Positions 38,047 to 47,528 of a stretch of DNA of 64,000 bases are shown here, in pieces. The translations under genes were made by a program, and so were the position numbers. A model generated the notes under the pieces. That model was given only the letters and a program-made list of their open reading frames with translations. It did not search any database and was not told where the DNA came from. Numbering within the stretch: the first letter of the stretch is position 1; every line of letters begins with the position of its first letter. Source of the DNA: Synechococcus sp. JA-3-3Ab (GTDB lineage Bacteria; Cyanobacteriota; Cyanobacteriia; Thermostichales; Thermostichaceae); contig NC_007775.1 in assembly GCF_000013205.1 (NCBI RefSeq), positions 930,001-994,000 on the forward strand, read 5' to 3'.

Positions 38047-39234
38047 ATGGATACGCACGGGATCCCGGATTGGTTGGGGGATGCGGCTGCCCTGGGTTTG
38101 TTGGCCCTGCAGATGCCGATGGCGGCGGTGTTGCTGGCGCGGCTGCTGCCCTCTTTGTGGCGCCCTTCCCCTCTGCCCCCTGGCCAAGCGGGGATCCCCT
38201 TCCCGACGGGCCTGGTCAGCGTCTTGCTGCCCACCCTCAACGAGGCCGAGCGCCTGGATCCCTGTCTGGAAGGGCTGCACCGCCAGGGAGCGGTTGTGCG
38301 CGAAGTTCTGGTGGTGGATAGCCGCTCCCAGGATGGCACCCGCGAAAAAGTGCTGCAAATGGCCGCGCGGGATCCCCGCTTTCGCCTCGTTACCGACGAT
38401 CCCCTGCCCAGCGGCTGGGTCGGTCGCCCTTGGGCGTTGCACTATGGATTTCTCCAGTCGGATCCCGCCTCTGAGTGGATCTTGGGCATTGATGCCGACA
38501 CCCGCCCCCAGCCGGGCCTGGTGGAGCGGCTGCTGGAAACTGCCCAGGCCAAAAAGCTGGATCTCATCACCCTGGCGCCGCAGTTTATCCTGCAGCACTG
38601 GGGGGAAGGCTGGCTGCAGCCAGCTCTTTTGACAACCCTGATCTACCGCTATGGGGCGGCAGGGGAGACTCCCCACTTGCCGGAGCGGACGATGGCCAAT
38701 GGGCAGTGTATGTTGGTGCGCCGCTCGGTGCTGGAAGCCATGAACGGCTATACCCTGGCGCGGGCCTCCTTTTGCGACGATGTCACCTTGGTGCGGCAGA
38801 TCGCGGCAGCCGGCTTTAAAGTAGCTTTTTGCGACGGTCGGCACCTGCTCAAGGTGCGCATGTACACCTCTTTGGCCGAAACTTGGCGGGAGTGGGGCCG
38901 ATCCCTGGATTTGAAAGACGCCACCCCCAGGGCCCAACTGTGGGGGGATATGGCCCTGCTGGTGCTTACCCAAGGGATCCCACTCTTGGCAGTGGGGGGG
39001 CTGGGGATCAAGGCCGGGCTGGGGTTCCCCTTTTCCCTAACAGAGCAAGTGTTGTTGGGGCTCAACCTGGGCTTGCTGGCCCTGCGACTGGGGGTGCTGA
39101 TGGGCATTCGCGGCTCTTATCAGGATCCCCCCTGGACGTTTTGGGCTTCGCCGCTGGCGGATCCCTTGGCTGTCCTGCGGGTGATCTTGTCAGCCCTCAG
39201 CCGCCCCCGCTCTTGGCGCGGGCGCACCTACTAG
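38047..39234 (+). CDS. cruG: Family 2 glycosyltransferase, CruG-like (carotenoid 2'-O-glycosyltransferase candidate)
   Basis: A 395-residue membrane-bound enzyme. An N-terminal helix (about 10-30) precedes the GT-A domain with VSVLLPTLNEAERLDPCLEG, VLVVDSRSQDGTR and the metal-binding LGIDADTRPQPG. Acceptor-site segments LPSGWVGRPWALHYGFLQ follow, then three or four C-terminal helices (about 300-370). The set resembles CruG, which adds the sugar of myxol glycosides in cyanobacteria. I judge that from memory. ATG at 38047 is preceded by GGAAGG eight bases upstream; the frame also opens eight codons earlier. Confidence 0.75.
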   Translation: MDTHGIPDWLGDAAALGLLALQMPMAAVLLARLLPSLWRPSPLPPGQAGIPFPTGLVSVLLPTLNEAERLDPCLEGLHRQGAVVREVLVVDSRSQDGTREKVLQMAARDPRFRLVTDDPLPSGWVGRPWALHYGFLQSDPASEWILGIDADTRPQPGLVERLLETAQAKKLDLITLAPQFILQHWGEGWLQPALLTTLIYRYGAAGETPHLPERTMANGQCMLVRRSVLEAMNGYTLARASFCDDVTLVRQIAAAGFKVAFCDGRHLLKVRMYTSLAETWREWGRSLDLKDATPRAQLWGDMALLVLTQGIPLLAVGGLGIKAGLGFPFSLTEQVLLGLNLGLLALRLGVLMGIRGSYQDPPWTFWASPLADPLAVLRVILSALSRPRSWRGRTY

Positions 39235-39243
39235 TCGACTGCC

Positions 39244-40194
39244 TCAGGATCTCACCTGCCCCGCGAAGCGCAGCGGAGTGACAGCAGGCGCAAGCGAGTG
39301 TTGGGTGGCCCTCAAATAAGGCAACCCCTGATCGAGTAAGCCTAGCTGCACCGCTCTTTCAACAGGGTAGTTTGTGATCACTAGCTCCGTGATTTTGCCT
39401 CGTTTTGTCCCCTTGCAGTTGATAGCCCGGTTTGCTTGAACTTCATCAATAGCAAAGAAGGGCATAGCGTACAAAGAGCGAATGATTGCGGTGTCAGAAT
39501 TAGAAAGCATGATGTACACCTTATTCTTGCTTAAGTCAATGCAAATGTCTCGTAATCGCTCTTGATCCTCTAGGCCGAAGCCACTGGCATGATAGGAGGT
39601 AAAGTTTGATGTTTGCGAGACAGGAACGTAAGGCGGGTCGAAATACACCCAGTCGCCTGGCTTGGCCCTCTCAACAACCGTATCAAATGGCACGCACAAA
39701 ATTTCAACATTTTGTAGAGCAAGGGATGCAGCTAAAAGATTGTCCTTGTCTAGATACTTTGGAGCTTTATATCGCCCAAAAGGAACATTGAACTTTCCTT
39801 GCCGATTGACGCGATACAAACCATTATAGCCTGTCTTGTTCAGGTAAATCATGCGCGCTGCTCGTCCTACAAGACCCATTGACCAAGGATCTTTCTCTCG
39901 AATCTGGTAATAAAAACTTTCATTGTGTGGAAATTCGGAGAGTAGTTGAATAACTTCCCAAACATGATCGCGAATAGCCAGGTAAGTATCTATCAGCTCA
40001 GCGTTGATATCGGAAAGGATCGCCTGTTTGATTTTGCATTCTCTATACAGGCGAAAGAAAAGCGCGCCACTCCCAACAAAAGGCTCGTGGTAAGTTCTGA
40101 AATAGACCGGCATCCGCTCTAATAGGGCGTCTGTCAGTTGTGTCTTGCCACCGGCCCATTTTAGAAAAGGTCGCGGAAGAAGCAAATCGCTCAT
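39244..40194 (-). CDS. N6-adenine DNA methyltransferase, Dam/DpnII (D12 class, alpha) type
   Basis: SAM-dependent adenine methylase of 316 residues. Motifs: FLKWAGGK (10-17), [12 protein letters not shown] (36-47), [18 protein letters not shown] (118 on) and the catalytic DPPY (186-189). The [12 protein letters not shown] region and NVPFG are typical of enzymes that methylate GATC (Dam, DpnM, MboI group). Specificity is inferred. The last 30-odd residues go beyond the usual family end and look like read-through into non-coding DNA. ATG at 40194 lies two bases after the stop of a broken restriction gene. It is the intact half of a decayed restriction-modification pair. Confidence 0.9.
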   Translation of the reverse strand: MSDLLLPRPFLKWAGGKTQLTDALLERMPVYFRTYHEPFVGSGALFFRLYRECKIKQAILSDINAELIDTYLAIRDHVWEVIQLLSEFPHNESFYYQIREKDPWSMGLVGRAARMIYLNKTGYNGLYRVNRQGKFNVPFGRYKAPKYLDKDNLLAASLALQNVEILCVPFDTVVERAKPGDWVYFDPPYVPVSQTSNFTSYHASGFGLEDQERLRDICIDLSKNKVYIMLSNSDTAIIRSLYAMPFFAIDEVQANRAINCKGTKRGKITELVITNYPVERAVQLGLLDQGLPYLRATQHSLAPAVTPLRFAGQVRS

Positions 40195-40195
40195 G

Positions 40196-40568
40196 TTACA
40201 ATCCAAAATACAAACGTAACCAATCTTCTAAATCGCTGAACCAAACCACTTTCTCAGTAGACATCGGTTATCCTTGCATGTTCTTTGAAAACCCTTCGCC
40301 GTCAATTACCTCGATCCCTGGAATAGGCCAGTGCTCCATATCTTGAATGGTTGCAGGGATCTTCTCTTCCGCTGTGCCTGACGTCGCCTGAAACTTACAC
40401 TCCACTCCCAGTCGCTTGCCGCTTTTTTCATCGCTAATGACCACATCAATATACCGCTGTTGCCCCCACAGCCTTCGTGCTGGTCTTCAATCCAAGAGAT
40501 TGTGCCAGAGCAACAACTCGCTGCTTTAATTCGTCACCACTTTTAGGCGCTGTTCTTTTTCCTGACAT
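40196..40568 (-). pseudogene. Broken small PD-(D/E)XK restriction endonuclease
   Basis: Starting MSGKRTAPKSGDELKQRVV (ATG at 40568), the frame runs to about residue 29 and must shift by one base near 40465 to continue as LWGQQRYIDVV and GKRLGVECKFQATSG. There Asp of IDVV and the E-x-K of VECKF form the PD-(D/E)XK nuclease core. A TAA interrupts at QG-stop-PMSTEK (near 40267), where a Tyr codon is a likely ancestor. The rest is [19 protein letters not shown]. Its final TAA is one base before the methylase ATG. One frameshift and one nonsense codon mean no active enzyme. Confidence 0.8.
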
Positions 40569-40619
40569 AGAGAAAACTCCTCACAGACAATCAGCTTCGT
40601 TTGTTTTCACCACCCCTGC

Positions 40620-40870
40620 GCTCTCCCATCGCCACCCAACTCCCGAAGCTTTGCGGCTAGGCGCTGCTGTTCCTGACGGACTTGGGCGAGGGCTGCTACT
40701 GCCGCTCCTGCCCTACTTGTTCAATTCCCCCAGAAGCAAATTCCCGTCGGCAGTCCACCACTGCAAGTAGGTGGCTGTGGTTTCTACTTTTTGTCGGTGC
40801 CACACCCTCAAGAACCAGCCGATCTCCGGAGTCCAGTAGCAGTGGTTTTCATCTGCTGTTGCAGAAGCAC
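40620..40870 (-). pseudogene. Decayed Uma2-like (DUF820) endonuclease C-terminal fragment
   Basis: Read on the minus strand, pieces in two frames give WTPEIGWFLRVWH, WWTADGNLLLGE, and further on QVRQEQQRLAAKLRELGGD. This is the tail of Uma2/DUF820 proteins, which is usually a WF(D/T)xEGNLLL element then a Gln/Glu-rich coiled coil ending in LRELGIDP. A frameshift separates the pieces and there is no N-terminus. Uma2 proteins are abundant, mobile PD-(D/E)XK proteins in cyanobacteria of uncertain role. Confidence 0.5.
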
Positions 40871-40907
40871 ATAGCAACCTTAATACAGATTAGTGATCGG
40901 GGGCAAG

Positions 40908-41700
40908 ATGGATTTAATGCAGGGGCTCGTGGATTTCGTAGACAGCAACCCCGATCTCCGAGAGCTGGGGCAAGCCTTAGCTGTCAAAACAACACTCCAA
41001 GGCCATACTCACCCCTAGGTCTGTGACGTGTTGCAAGTGTCATCAAGCTTTATCAGCAACCGGAACTTATACTCCCAAACCAAGGAGCTGCTGGACTTGC
41101 TCTAGCTTATCGAGGCTCAAAGCCCTATCTCTCTCCCGAATAAAAAGCTGCTGCTATTGCGATGAGCTGAAGGAAAGTTTAGAAGAGGCAGTCCCAGAAG
41201 AATGAGGAAGCAGTTGCTCAAAAAAAGAGATACGGCATAAGGCAAAAAAGTAGAAGCTCCTGATGGACAAGGGGGAGCTAACAGTGTTTATGGTAGATGA
41301 GCGTCACCCGCTATGAGGTTACCTTTGTGGATAGAGGTGGGGGGTAAAGGAGAACAGATTGCGGCCGATATTAAGAATATCAGGGGGAGGCGAAGTTACT
41401 TTGGGGCATTAGATTATGACAAGAGAGAGTTTCTGTTGCAAGTATATAATAAGGCAGATTCTCAAAGCATGAGAGCGTTTATAGAGTACTTAAGACTTGA
41501 GAAAAAAGAACAAAGGATAGCGATTTTTTGGGATGGGGCGGACTATCGTTGCTGTAAATAGGTTAGGGCGTATTTAGAAGAAGTGAGCCAGAGGTTAAGA
41601 GAAGAGGAGTGGCCAGTCAGGTGCATTCTTTTTGTTCCTTATACAACCGGAACAGAATTTTGATTTTCCTATCATGAATATCTTAGGAATGCTACGATCA
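40908..41700 (+). pseudogene. Decayed IS630-family transposase
   Basis: From ATG at 40908 the sequence reads MQGLVDFVDSNPDLREL and VKTTLQG, an IS630-type helix-turn-helix start, and then breaks. Later pieces in other frames are VSSSFIS, then VFMVDERH (the catalytic DDE region, where an intact enzyme has DE-CH), GKGEQIAADIKNI, SYFGALDYDKREFLLQVYNK, and EEWPVRCILFVPYT. Several frameshifts and stops are needed to join them. GC content is far lower than the surroundings. It is a dead element; terminal repeats and the TA target duplication were not identified. Confidence 0.7.
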
Positions 41701-41754
41701 GCAGGGAAGTTACAGGAGCTATGCTATGCTGGGGTGTTAGTCATCGAAATCAGC

Positions 41755-42450
41755 ATGCGTGTCCATTACTTACAACATGTGCCCTTTGAAGGTCTGGGCT
41801 ATATAGAGTCCTGGCTCAAAGCCAAGGAATACCCTGTAACGGGCACAAGGTTTTTTGAATCGACGAGATTGCCGAGCCTAGATGAATTTGACATGCTCAT
41901 CGTCATGGGTGGCCCCATGAGTGCCAATGACGAAAGTGCATTTCCTTGGCTAGGTCAGGAGAAGGAGTTTATCCGCAATGCCATCGAGGCCGGCAAGTCC
42001 ATTTTGGGCATCTGTCTGGGGGCGCAACTGATTGCCAGCGCAATGGGTAGCCGAGTGTTTCCAAATCGTGTTAAGGAAATAGGCTGGTGGCCGGTACGAG
42101 GGGTACAGCCCCCTGATGAGCTAACCTTTCGCTTCCCGCCCTCGATTGAGGTTTTTCACTGGCACGGGGAAACTTTCGAGCTGCCGCCCAGTGCAATTCA
42201 CCTTGCCAAAAGCGAAGGCTGTGAGAATCAGGCCTTTCAGCTTGGACGCTCAGTGATCGGCCTCCAGTTTCACTTGGAAACCACGCCAGAATTGGTGCAA
42301 GGGCTTGTCTCCCACTGCCGCAACGAACTGTTGCCATCTACCTATGTGCAGTCGGAAGCAGAGATCCTCTCAGCCTCCCCTGAGAAGTACCAAGCCATAA
42401 ACCGTCTAATGGGCGAGGTTCTCTCCTTTCTCTGTCGCTCCGATCCCTAG
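41755..42450 (+). CDS. Class I glutamine amidotransferase (GMP-synthase-like, GATase1)
   Basis: A stand-alone amidotransferase domain of 231 residues that would release ammonia from glutamine or hydrolyse a gamma-glutamyl bond. Catalytic elements are the nucleophile Cys in GICLGAQLIA, and His/Glu in QFHLETTPE, with FHWHGETFELP near the substrate site. The start MRVHYLQHVPFEGLGYIE is the normal N-terminus of this group; the open frame before it belongs to the dead IS630 element. The natural promoter may have been altered by that insertion. Substrate unknown. Confidence 0.85.
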   Translation: MRVHYLQHVPFEGLGYIESWLKAKEYPVTGTRFFESTRLPSLDEFDMLIVMGGPMSANDESAFPWLGQEKEFIRNAIEAGKSILGICLGAQLIASAMGSRVFPNRVKEIGWWPVRGVQPPDELTFRFPPSIEVFHWHGETFELPPSAIHLAKSEGCENQAFQLGRSVIGLQFHLETTPELVQGLVSHCRNELLPSTYVQSEAEILSASPEKYQAINRLMGEVLSFLCRSDP

Positions 42451-42526
42451 GCCCCGCGCTGCGCTCTAGAGAGCGGCCAAAGCCGTAAGATGCAGATCTG
42501 CAAGCCAAAGTTCCAAGAGGATAGAC

Positions 42527-43936
42527 GTGGGCCATCAGGTTTTGGGACTGGGGATCGCGGGTTGGTCGGCTGCACGGCTGCTGCGGGCCCAGGGAAAAGA
42601 GGTGTGGGTCTGGGACGAGCAGGATTCGGAGCTCTTGCGGCAACGGCAGGCGGAGCTGGAACGGGAAGGGATCCCTGTCCACTTGGGCCAGCCTTTTCAA
42701 CTGCTGCCGGGAGTGAAGCAGGTGGTGGTCAGCCCGGGCATTGCCTGGGATCACCCGCTGCTGCAAGAGGCGCGGCGGCAAGGGATCGAGGTGGTGGGAG
42801 AGGCGGAGCTGGCCTGGCCGTTTCTTGAGCACCTGCCTTGGGTGGGGATCACGGGCACCAACGGCAAAAGCACCACCACGGCCCTGGTGGCGGAGATGTT
42901 CAAGGTGGCAGGGCTCGAAGGGATCCCCTGCGGCAACATCGGCTTACCTCTGTCGCAAGTGGCTCTAGAAACCTGGCAAGGGCGGCGGCAGCCGGCTTGG
43001 ATCGTGGCAGAGCTGAGCAGCTACCAACTAGAAGCCAGCCGCCACCTGATGCAGAGCTCCCCCGGCAGCCCGCCCCGCATTGGGGTGTGGACAACTTTCA
43101 CCCCCGATCACCTAGAGCGGCACGGCACCCTGGAGCGCTACGCCGGCTTTAAGGCGCGGCTGCTGCAGCGGGCCCAGTGGCGGGTGGTCAACGGCGAGGA
43201 TCCCTACCTCTTTCGCCGCCGGCAGGACTGGGAAAACACCTACTGGGTTTCGCTGCAAGATCCGCAAGCGGATGTTTTCCTGCGGGGGAGCACTCTTTAC
43301 ATCCAGGGAGAAGCGGTAGCCGAGCTGGAGGATTTTGCCGAGCGCTGCCCAGGCTCGCACAACTTGCAGAACCTGCTCCTAGCGGCAGCGGCTGCTCATC
43401 TGGCCGGGATCCCCAACACTGCCATTCAAGGAGCCATCCGCTCTTTTGCCGGCATGCCCCATCGCCTGGAGCGGGTAGCCCAAATCCAGGTGGGATCCAC
43501 CCCCATCCGCTTTGTCAACGACAGCAAAGCCACCAACTACGAGGCCGGCTGGGTGGCCCTCAACGCCCTCTCCCCGCCCATCATCCTCATTGCCGGTGGA
43601 AGGGCCAAACAGGGGGACCCCTCAGCCTGGCTGCGGCTTATTCAGGCTAAGGTGGCCCGCGTGTTGCTCATTGGGGAGGCTGCCCCTGCCCTGGCCCAGG
43701 CCCTCCAGGAGATCCGCTATACTGACCTCGAGATCCTGCCAACGCTAGATGTGGCGGTGGAAAGGGCTTTTGTAGCTGCTTGCTCCCTAGCGCAAGCCCT
43801 GGACAATCCGGCCCAGCCCATCACCGTCTTGCTCTCGCCTGCTTGTGCCAGCTTTGACCAGTACTCCAGCTTTGAGCACCGTGGCCACCACTTCCGCGCC
43901 TGCTGCCAAGCCCTTGTGGGATCCCTGGAATGCTGA
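42527..43936 (+). CDS. murD: UDP-N-acetylmuramoylalanine--D-glutamate ligase
   Basis: ATP-dependent ligase that adds D-Glu to UDP-MurNAc-L-Ala in peptidoglycan synthesis. The 469 residues have the N-terminal nucleotide-sugar domain (VLGLGIAGWSAARLL), the ATP loop GITGTNGKSTTTAL (about 107-120), AELSSYQLEAS, SHNLQNLLLA and NDSKATNYEAG. GTG at 42527 is preceded by AAGAGG. It overlaps the ftsW frame by 92 bases, so the two are cotranscribed. Murein cluster (dcw) genes other than these two are absent. Confidence 0.95.
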   Translation: MGHQVLGLGIAGWSAARLLRAQGKEVWVWDEQDSELLRQRQAELEREGIPVHLGQPFQLLPGVKQVVVSPGIAWDHPLLQEARRQGIEVVGEAELAWPFLEHLPWVGITGTNGKSTTTALVAEMFKVAGLEGIPCGNIGLPLSQVALETWQGRRQPAWIVAELSSYQLEASRHLMQSSPGSPPRIGVWTTFTPDHLERHGTLERYAGFKARLLQRAQWRVVNGEDPYLFRRRQDWENTYWVSLQDPQADVFLRGSTLYIQGEAVAELEDFAERCPGSHNLQNLLLAAAAAHLAGIPNTAIQGAIRSFAGMPHRLERVAQIQVGSTPIRFVNDSKATNYEAGWVALNALSPPIILIAGGRAKQGDPSAWLRLIQAKVARVLLIGEAAPALAQALQEIRYTDLEILPTLDVAVERAFVAACSLAQALDNPAQPITVLLSPACASFDQYSSFEHRGHHFRACCQALVGSLEC

Positions 43937-45005
43937 AGCCCGCTGGCTGCGCTGGCTGACGCTGGTCTGGTTGGGGATGGGACTAGCGATGCTGTTTTCC
44001 GCCTCCTACCCGGTGGCGCAGCAGACTACCGGCGATGGCCTCTACTTTTTTAAGCGCCAGGTGCTCTGGTCAGGGCTGGGGCTGGTCTGCTTCACCATCC
44101 TAGTGCGCATCCCCTTGCAGCGCTGGTTCCCCTGGGCGGGGATCCTCTGCCTGCTGGGCATTGGCTTGGTCTGGGCCACCCACGTGCCAGGTCTGGGGGT
44201 TTCCCGCCTGGATGCCAGCCGCTGGCTGGATCTAAAGGTGATCCCGATTATTCAGCCTGCGGAATTGCTCAAGCCCCTGTTGGTGCTGCAGGGATCCTGG
44301 GTGTTTGGCCGTTGGTTTTACCATCCCCTCTGGTTTCGCGGCGTCTGGGTCGGGCTCTTTGCTTTGGCGCTGCTGGGGATCCTCATCCAGCCCAACTTGG
44401 GTACCACCGCCATCTGCGGCCTTACCCTCTGGGTCATGGCCTGGACGGCTGGGCTCCCCCTTTTTACCCTCTTGGCTACCGCGGGACTGGGGATCTTGGC
44501 GGCTGGGGTGAGCATTCTCAGCAAAGACTACCAGCGGCGGCGCATCTTAGCCTTTTTGGATCCCTGGGGGAATGCTCAGGGGGACGGCTACCAGTTGGTG
44601 CAGAGCCTTTTGGCTATTGGCTCAGGTGGCTGGTGGGGCAAAGGCTATGGTCTTTCCCTACAAAAGCTGTTCTACCTGCCCATCCAGTACACGGACTTCA
44701 TCTTTGCTGTGTATGCAGAAGAGTTTGGCCTGGTGGGATCCCTTTTCTTCCTGGGGCTATTGAGCGCCTACACCTGGGTCAGCTTGCGGGTTATGCGGCG
44801 CTGTCTCGACCTGCCTGCCCGGCTGGTGGTCTGCGGCTGTCTGATGTTTTTGGTAGGGCAGGCACTGCTGAATATCGGCGTGGTCAGCGGCCTACTTCCG
44901 ACTACAGGGGTGCCCTTGCCCCTGTTTAGCTACGGCGGCAGCTCGATCCTGGCGGGGCTGATCATGGCGGGGCTGTTGGTCCGGGCCGCCCGCGAGGTGG
45001 GCTAA
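43845..45005 (+). CDS. ftsW: FtsW (lipid II polymerase of the divisome, SEDS family)
   Basis: SEDS glycosyltransferase that polymerises septal peptidoglycan together with a class B PBP. The 386 residues hold about ten helices with LGMGLAMLFSASYPVAQ, the IIQPAELLKPLLVL region, KDYQRRRILAFLDPWGNAQG, GDGYQLVQSLLAIGSGG, YTDFIFAVYAEEFGLVG and the C-terminal TTGVPLPLFSYGGSS. It starts inside murD (GTG at 43845). A later GTG, 12 codons on, would leave a smaller overlap, and the start is not settled. Its exact partner PBP is not in the window; the RodA/FtsW distinction rests on murD linkage. Confidence 0.9.
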   Translation: MPALTSTPALSTVATTSAPAAKPLWDPWNAEARWLRWLTLVWLGMGLAMLFSASYPVAQQTTGDGLYFFKRQVLWSGLGLVCFTILVRIPLQRWFPWAGILCLLGIGLVWATHVPGLGVSRLDASRWLDLKVIPIIQPAELLKPLLVLQGSWVFGRWFYHPLWFRGVWVGLFALALLGILIQPNLGTTAICGLTLWVMAWTAGLPLFTLLATAGLGILAAGVSILSKDYQRRRILAFLDPWGNAQGDGYQLVQSLLAIGSGGWWGKGYGLSLQKLFYLPIQYTDFIFAVYAEEFGLVGSLFFLGLLSAYTWVSLRVMRRCLDLPARLVVCGCLMFLVGQALLNIGVVSGLLPTTGVPLPLFSYGGSSILAGLIMAGLLVRAAREVG

Positions 45006-45019
45006 GGCCTGTAAGCTTC

Positions 45020-46778
45020 TCACTCGGTAGCCAGTAGATAAAGACTTGGGGGTTCAGAGGGGATCAATCGGTAGGGATCCGCCTGGTTAAGCTCTCGACA
45101 GAGGTGAGCAAAAGACTGGAGACCTTCGAGGCGCTCCGTGAGCTCGCTGAGGATATCCAAGTATTCGGCCAGGGCAGCTTGGGCAAGATACCAAGATTTG
45201 TCCAGCTCTTGGAAATAGGTCATCTGGAACTCGACGGAGAGGTTCTTTTCTCTGAGGAAGCGCTGCTCCGGCGTAAGGGCTCGGTCGAAGGGAGAAAGAC
45301 GAGCAATGCGCTGGATGCGCTCGCTAGAGATGCGGCCAGCAAAGCCGGGAGCTTTGTACGTGTAGGCCGTCCGGAGCTGAGGCCGATCCGCTGGCAAGAG
45401 AGCTGCACACCACCTTTCGCTTAGCTCCCGGAAGCGAGGAACCTCGAAGTCCAGGACATCAACAGCATCTTGAAGGTACCCATGTTTAAGCAGAAGCTGG
45501 GATTCCGCCGCTAGGGAAACCGCCCAACCCTTGAGAGCAATATCGCTGAGCAATAGGCAGTGGACCTGGCGCTCAACAGGGATCTGATGGGCTTGGTCAG
45601 AGAAAAAAATTCGGATATTTCCTGTCCTTCCTCGATGCTGTTCTCGAGGTTAAGTAGCCACGACCTCAGCTCCTTATCACCTCTCGTAGAGGCTTTAATG
45701 AAGTTATAGCAGTCTTTAAAAAGAGAGCTGACCATCCACCGCCTGGTACTGGGATCTACATCCGACGCTTCAGAAGAGTTAGCTCCCCAGGCACATTGAG
45801 CATAAAAGAGTGCAATAGCAGAAAGAGGAACGATGCAAGGCGGCTCTGGAAGAGCCAGAATCTCCTGAATTTCCTCCCTCAGCTCCTCGATCCTTTGCTC
45901 TAGAGGGTTGTCGGTTTGATTCCGCATGTCAACCCTGTTGAGCAAGAAGACCATCAAACTGGTTTGACCTCTGAGAAACTCTACGACATCCTTTAGCTCT
46001 CTCAAGAGAGTTTCCCGTCCTTGCCAATCTGTCTGAGAGTAATCCAGTGCAACAAAGCTAAAGCACTTGCTGACATGCTCTTGGATAATCCTAAGGCTTG
46101 TTTATCTTGAATTGAGTTTAGGCCAGGCAAGTCATAAATCTCGACCTGTAAGCCCTCAGGCAGGCCTAACAGAAAAGGATTTCTGACCGGCAGCAGCGGA
46201 CACTCAACGTCTACCTGAGGGATGCCCACCTCCGCTTCATCCCTCTTCTTCCTCTTCTTTCGCCGCTCTTGGTGGTAGGCCTCCATCGTCAGCTTGAGCC
46301 GGCTGTAGATTTCTTCGTCCCTCTGGTCTTCCCACGTGCCGCATTCCCAGGTAGCTCCTTCGGTATTGTGGATAACTAGCCTGCTCCGCTCGCTGTGCCT
46401 AATCCGCAGGATCCCGGCACTCATCTCCTGGGGCTCAATAGGCGCGATTTTCCGGCCAATGAGGGCGTTCACAATAGTGGATTTACCCGAAGAGGTGGTG
46501 CCAATGGTGGCGATCCGGAAGGAGGGCTTCTGTAGGCGGGCAACAGCCTCTTCGTAGACAACCCGAAAGGCCTGCAGCTTTTCCAGCAGCACAGAGCTGC
46601 TAATGACGTCGTGGTATTCGCTGAGGATCCCGGCAGTGAGGTTGCCAAGGGTGAACAGTGACTCTCCTGCGATCCGCAGGGCTACCGAGGGATCCGTAGA
46701 ATCAAGCCTGTGATGCGCTCCTTCAGATAGAGTTAAGATGACATGCCGACAGCTCTCAAGCCGCTTCGCCGGCATCAT
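45020..46778 (-). pseudogene. Dynamin-like GTPase, split by two frameshifts
   Basis: Reading leftward from ATG at 46778, the first 258 codons give a dynamin-type G domain: GTTSSGKSTIVNALIG (P-loop), MSAGILRIRHS and DLPGLNSIQDK (G3). A one-base shift near 46090 is needed to go on as EHVSKCFSFVALDYSQTDW and LLNRVDMRNQ (G4). A second shift, in the A7 run at 45603-45609, links to the C-terminal helical part (ALKGWAVSLAAESQLLLKHG to LYLLATE). The repaired protein would have about 585 residues. Bacterial dynamin-likes act on membranes, some in stress or phage defence. It converges with ftsW. Confidence 0.8.
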
Positions 46779-46925
46779 AGTCCTTTCGCTAGTGCCGTGG
46801 TTCGTTTTCTTCGCATTTTTTCAGCGTCCTTCTTGCCAGCAATGCTGATTTAGTAGCATAAAGAAATGGCTCTAAAATGCACATAGCCGCCGGCAGTTCT
46901 GGGGTCAACAAGAGGTAGTTTGCGA

Positions 46926-47528
46926 ATGATGGATGGCTCTTTGCAATCTTTCTTCGCCTCTGCCAGCCAGGTGGGGCTGGGAGTAGCGGTCTTCCTGGCG
47001 CTGCTCACTCTGCTGGCCTGGATCCGCAACTGGCCTTGGAAGTTTTCGCTGGTGGGCTACACGGCCTTTACGCTGGTTTTGACGGCGGGCTGTTTTGCCC
47101 TCAGTTTGGGGCCGATCTTTCGCTCCCGCATCCCCGGCGCTGCTCCCTACACCACGGTTTACGACCAAGGGGCGGAGCGGGCAGTCATCGCCGTCAGTCC
47201 GGACATCACCCCCGAACAGCTGATCCTCACGCTCAAGCAGGCGGCTAGCGATCTGGCATCCTCAGGCCGCTTCTCCACCGGTTCGCCGGTGTTTACCCTG
47301 CAGGCCCGCACCGTCATCCACCCTGAGCCGGGGGTTTCCGAGCCCTTGCTTTTGGGCACGCTGCAACAGCCGCTGGGAAAACGCCTGCGCACCCCGGAAG
47401 AACAACAGCAGCAGCAAATCCGGCTGGAGGAAGAGGCCTTTGCTCGGCTGCGCAAGCTGGCCCAGGTTCAGGCTGCGGCTTCTTCCGCTGAGGGTGGGTT
47501 GGGAGAGTCCCCCTTGTCCCAGTCTTGA
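46926..47528 (+). CDS. ycf51: Ycf51-family membrane protein (DUF2518)
   Basis: A small protein of 200 residues that occurs in cyanobacteria and red-algal plastids; function unknown. Two N-terminal hydrophobic helices (VGLGVAVFLALLTLLAW and LVGYTAFTLVLTAGCFALSL) lead into a soluble domain with YTTVYDQGAERAVIAVSPDI. The C-terminal part is Gln/Glu-rich and probably coiled coil (EEQQQQQIRLEEEAFARLR). ATG at 46926 is used; TTG two codons upstream and ATG one codon downstream are alternatives. Its 3' end overlaps the convergent hydrolase gene by about 60 bases. Confidence 0.88.
   Translation: MMDGSLQSFFASASQVGLGVAVFLALLTLLAWIRNWPWKFSLVGYTAFTLVLTAGCFALSLGPIFRSRIPGAAPYTTVYDQGAERAVIAVSPDITPEQLILTLKQAASDLASSGRFSTGSPVFTLQARTVIHPEPGVSEPLLLGTLQQPLGKRLRTPEEQQQQQIRLEEEAFARLRKLAQVQAAASSAEGGLGESPLSQS

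Noticed and set aside
45603-45609. Programmed frameshift at the A7 run of the dynamin-like gene
   Set aside because: A second, non-homopolymer frameshift upstream is also needed, so simple decay explains more.
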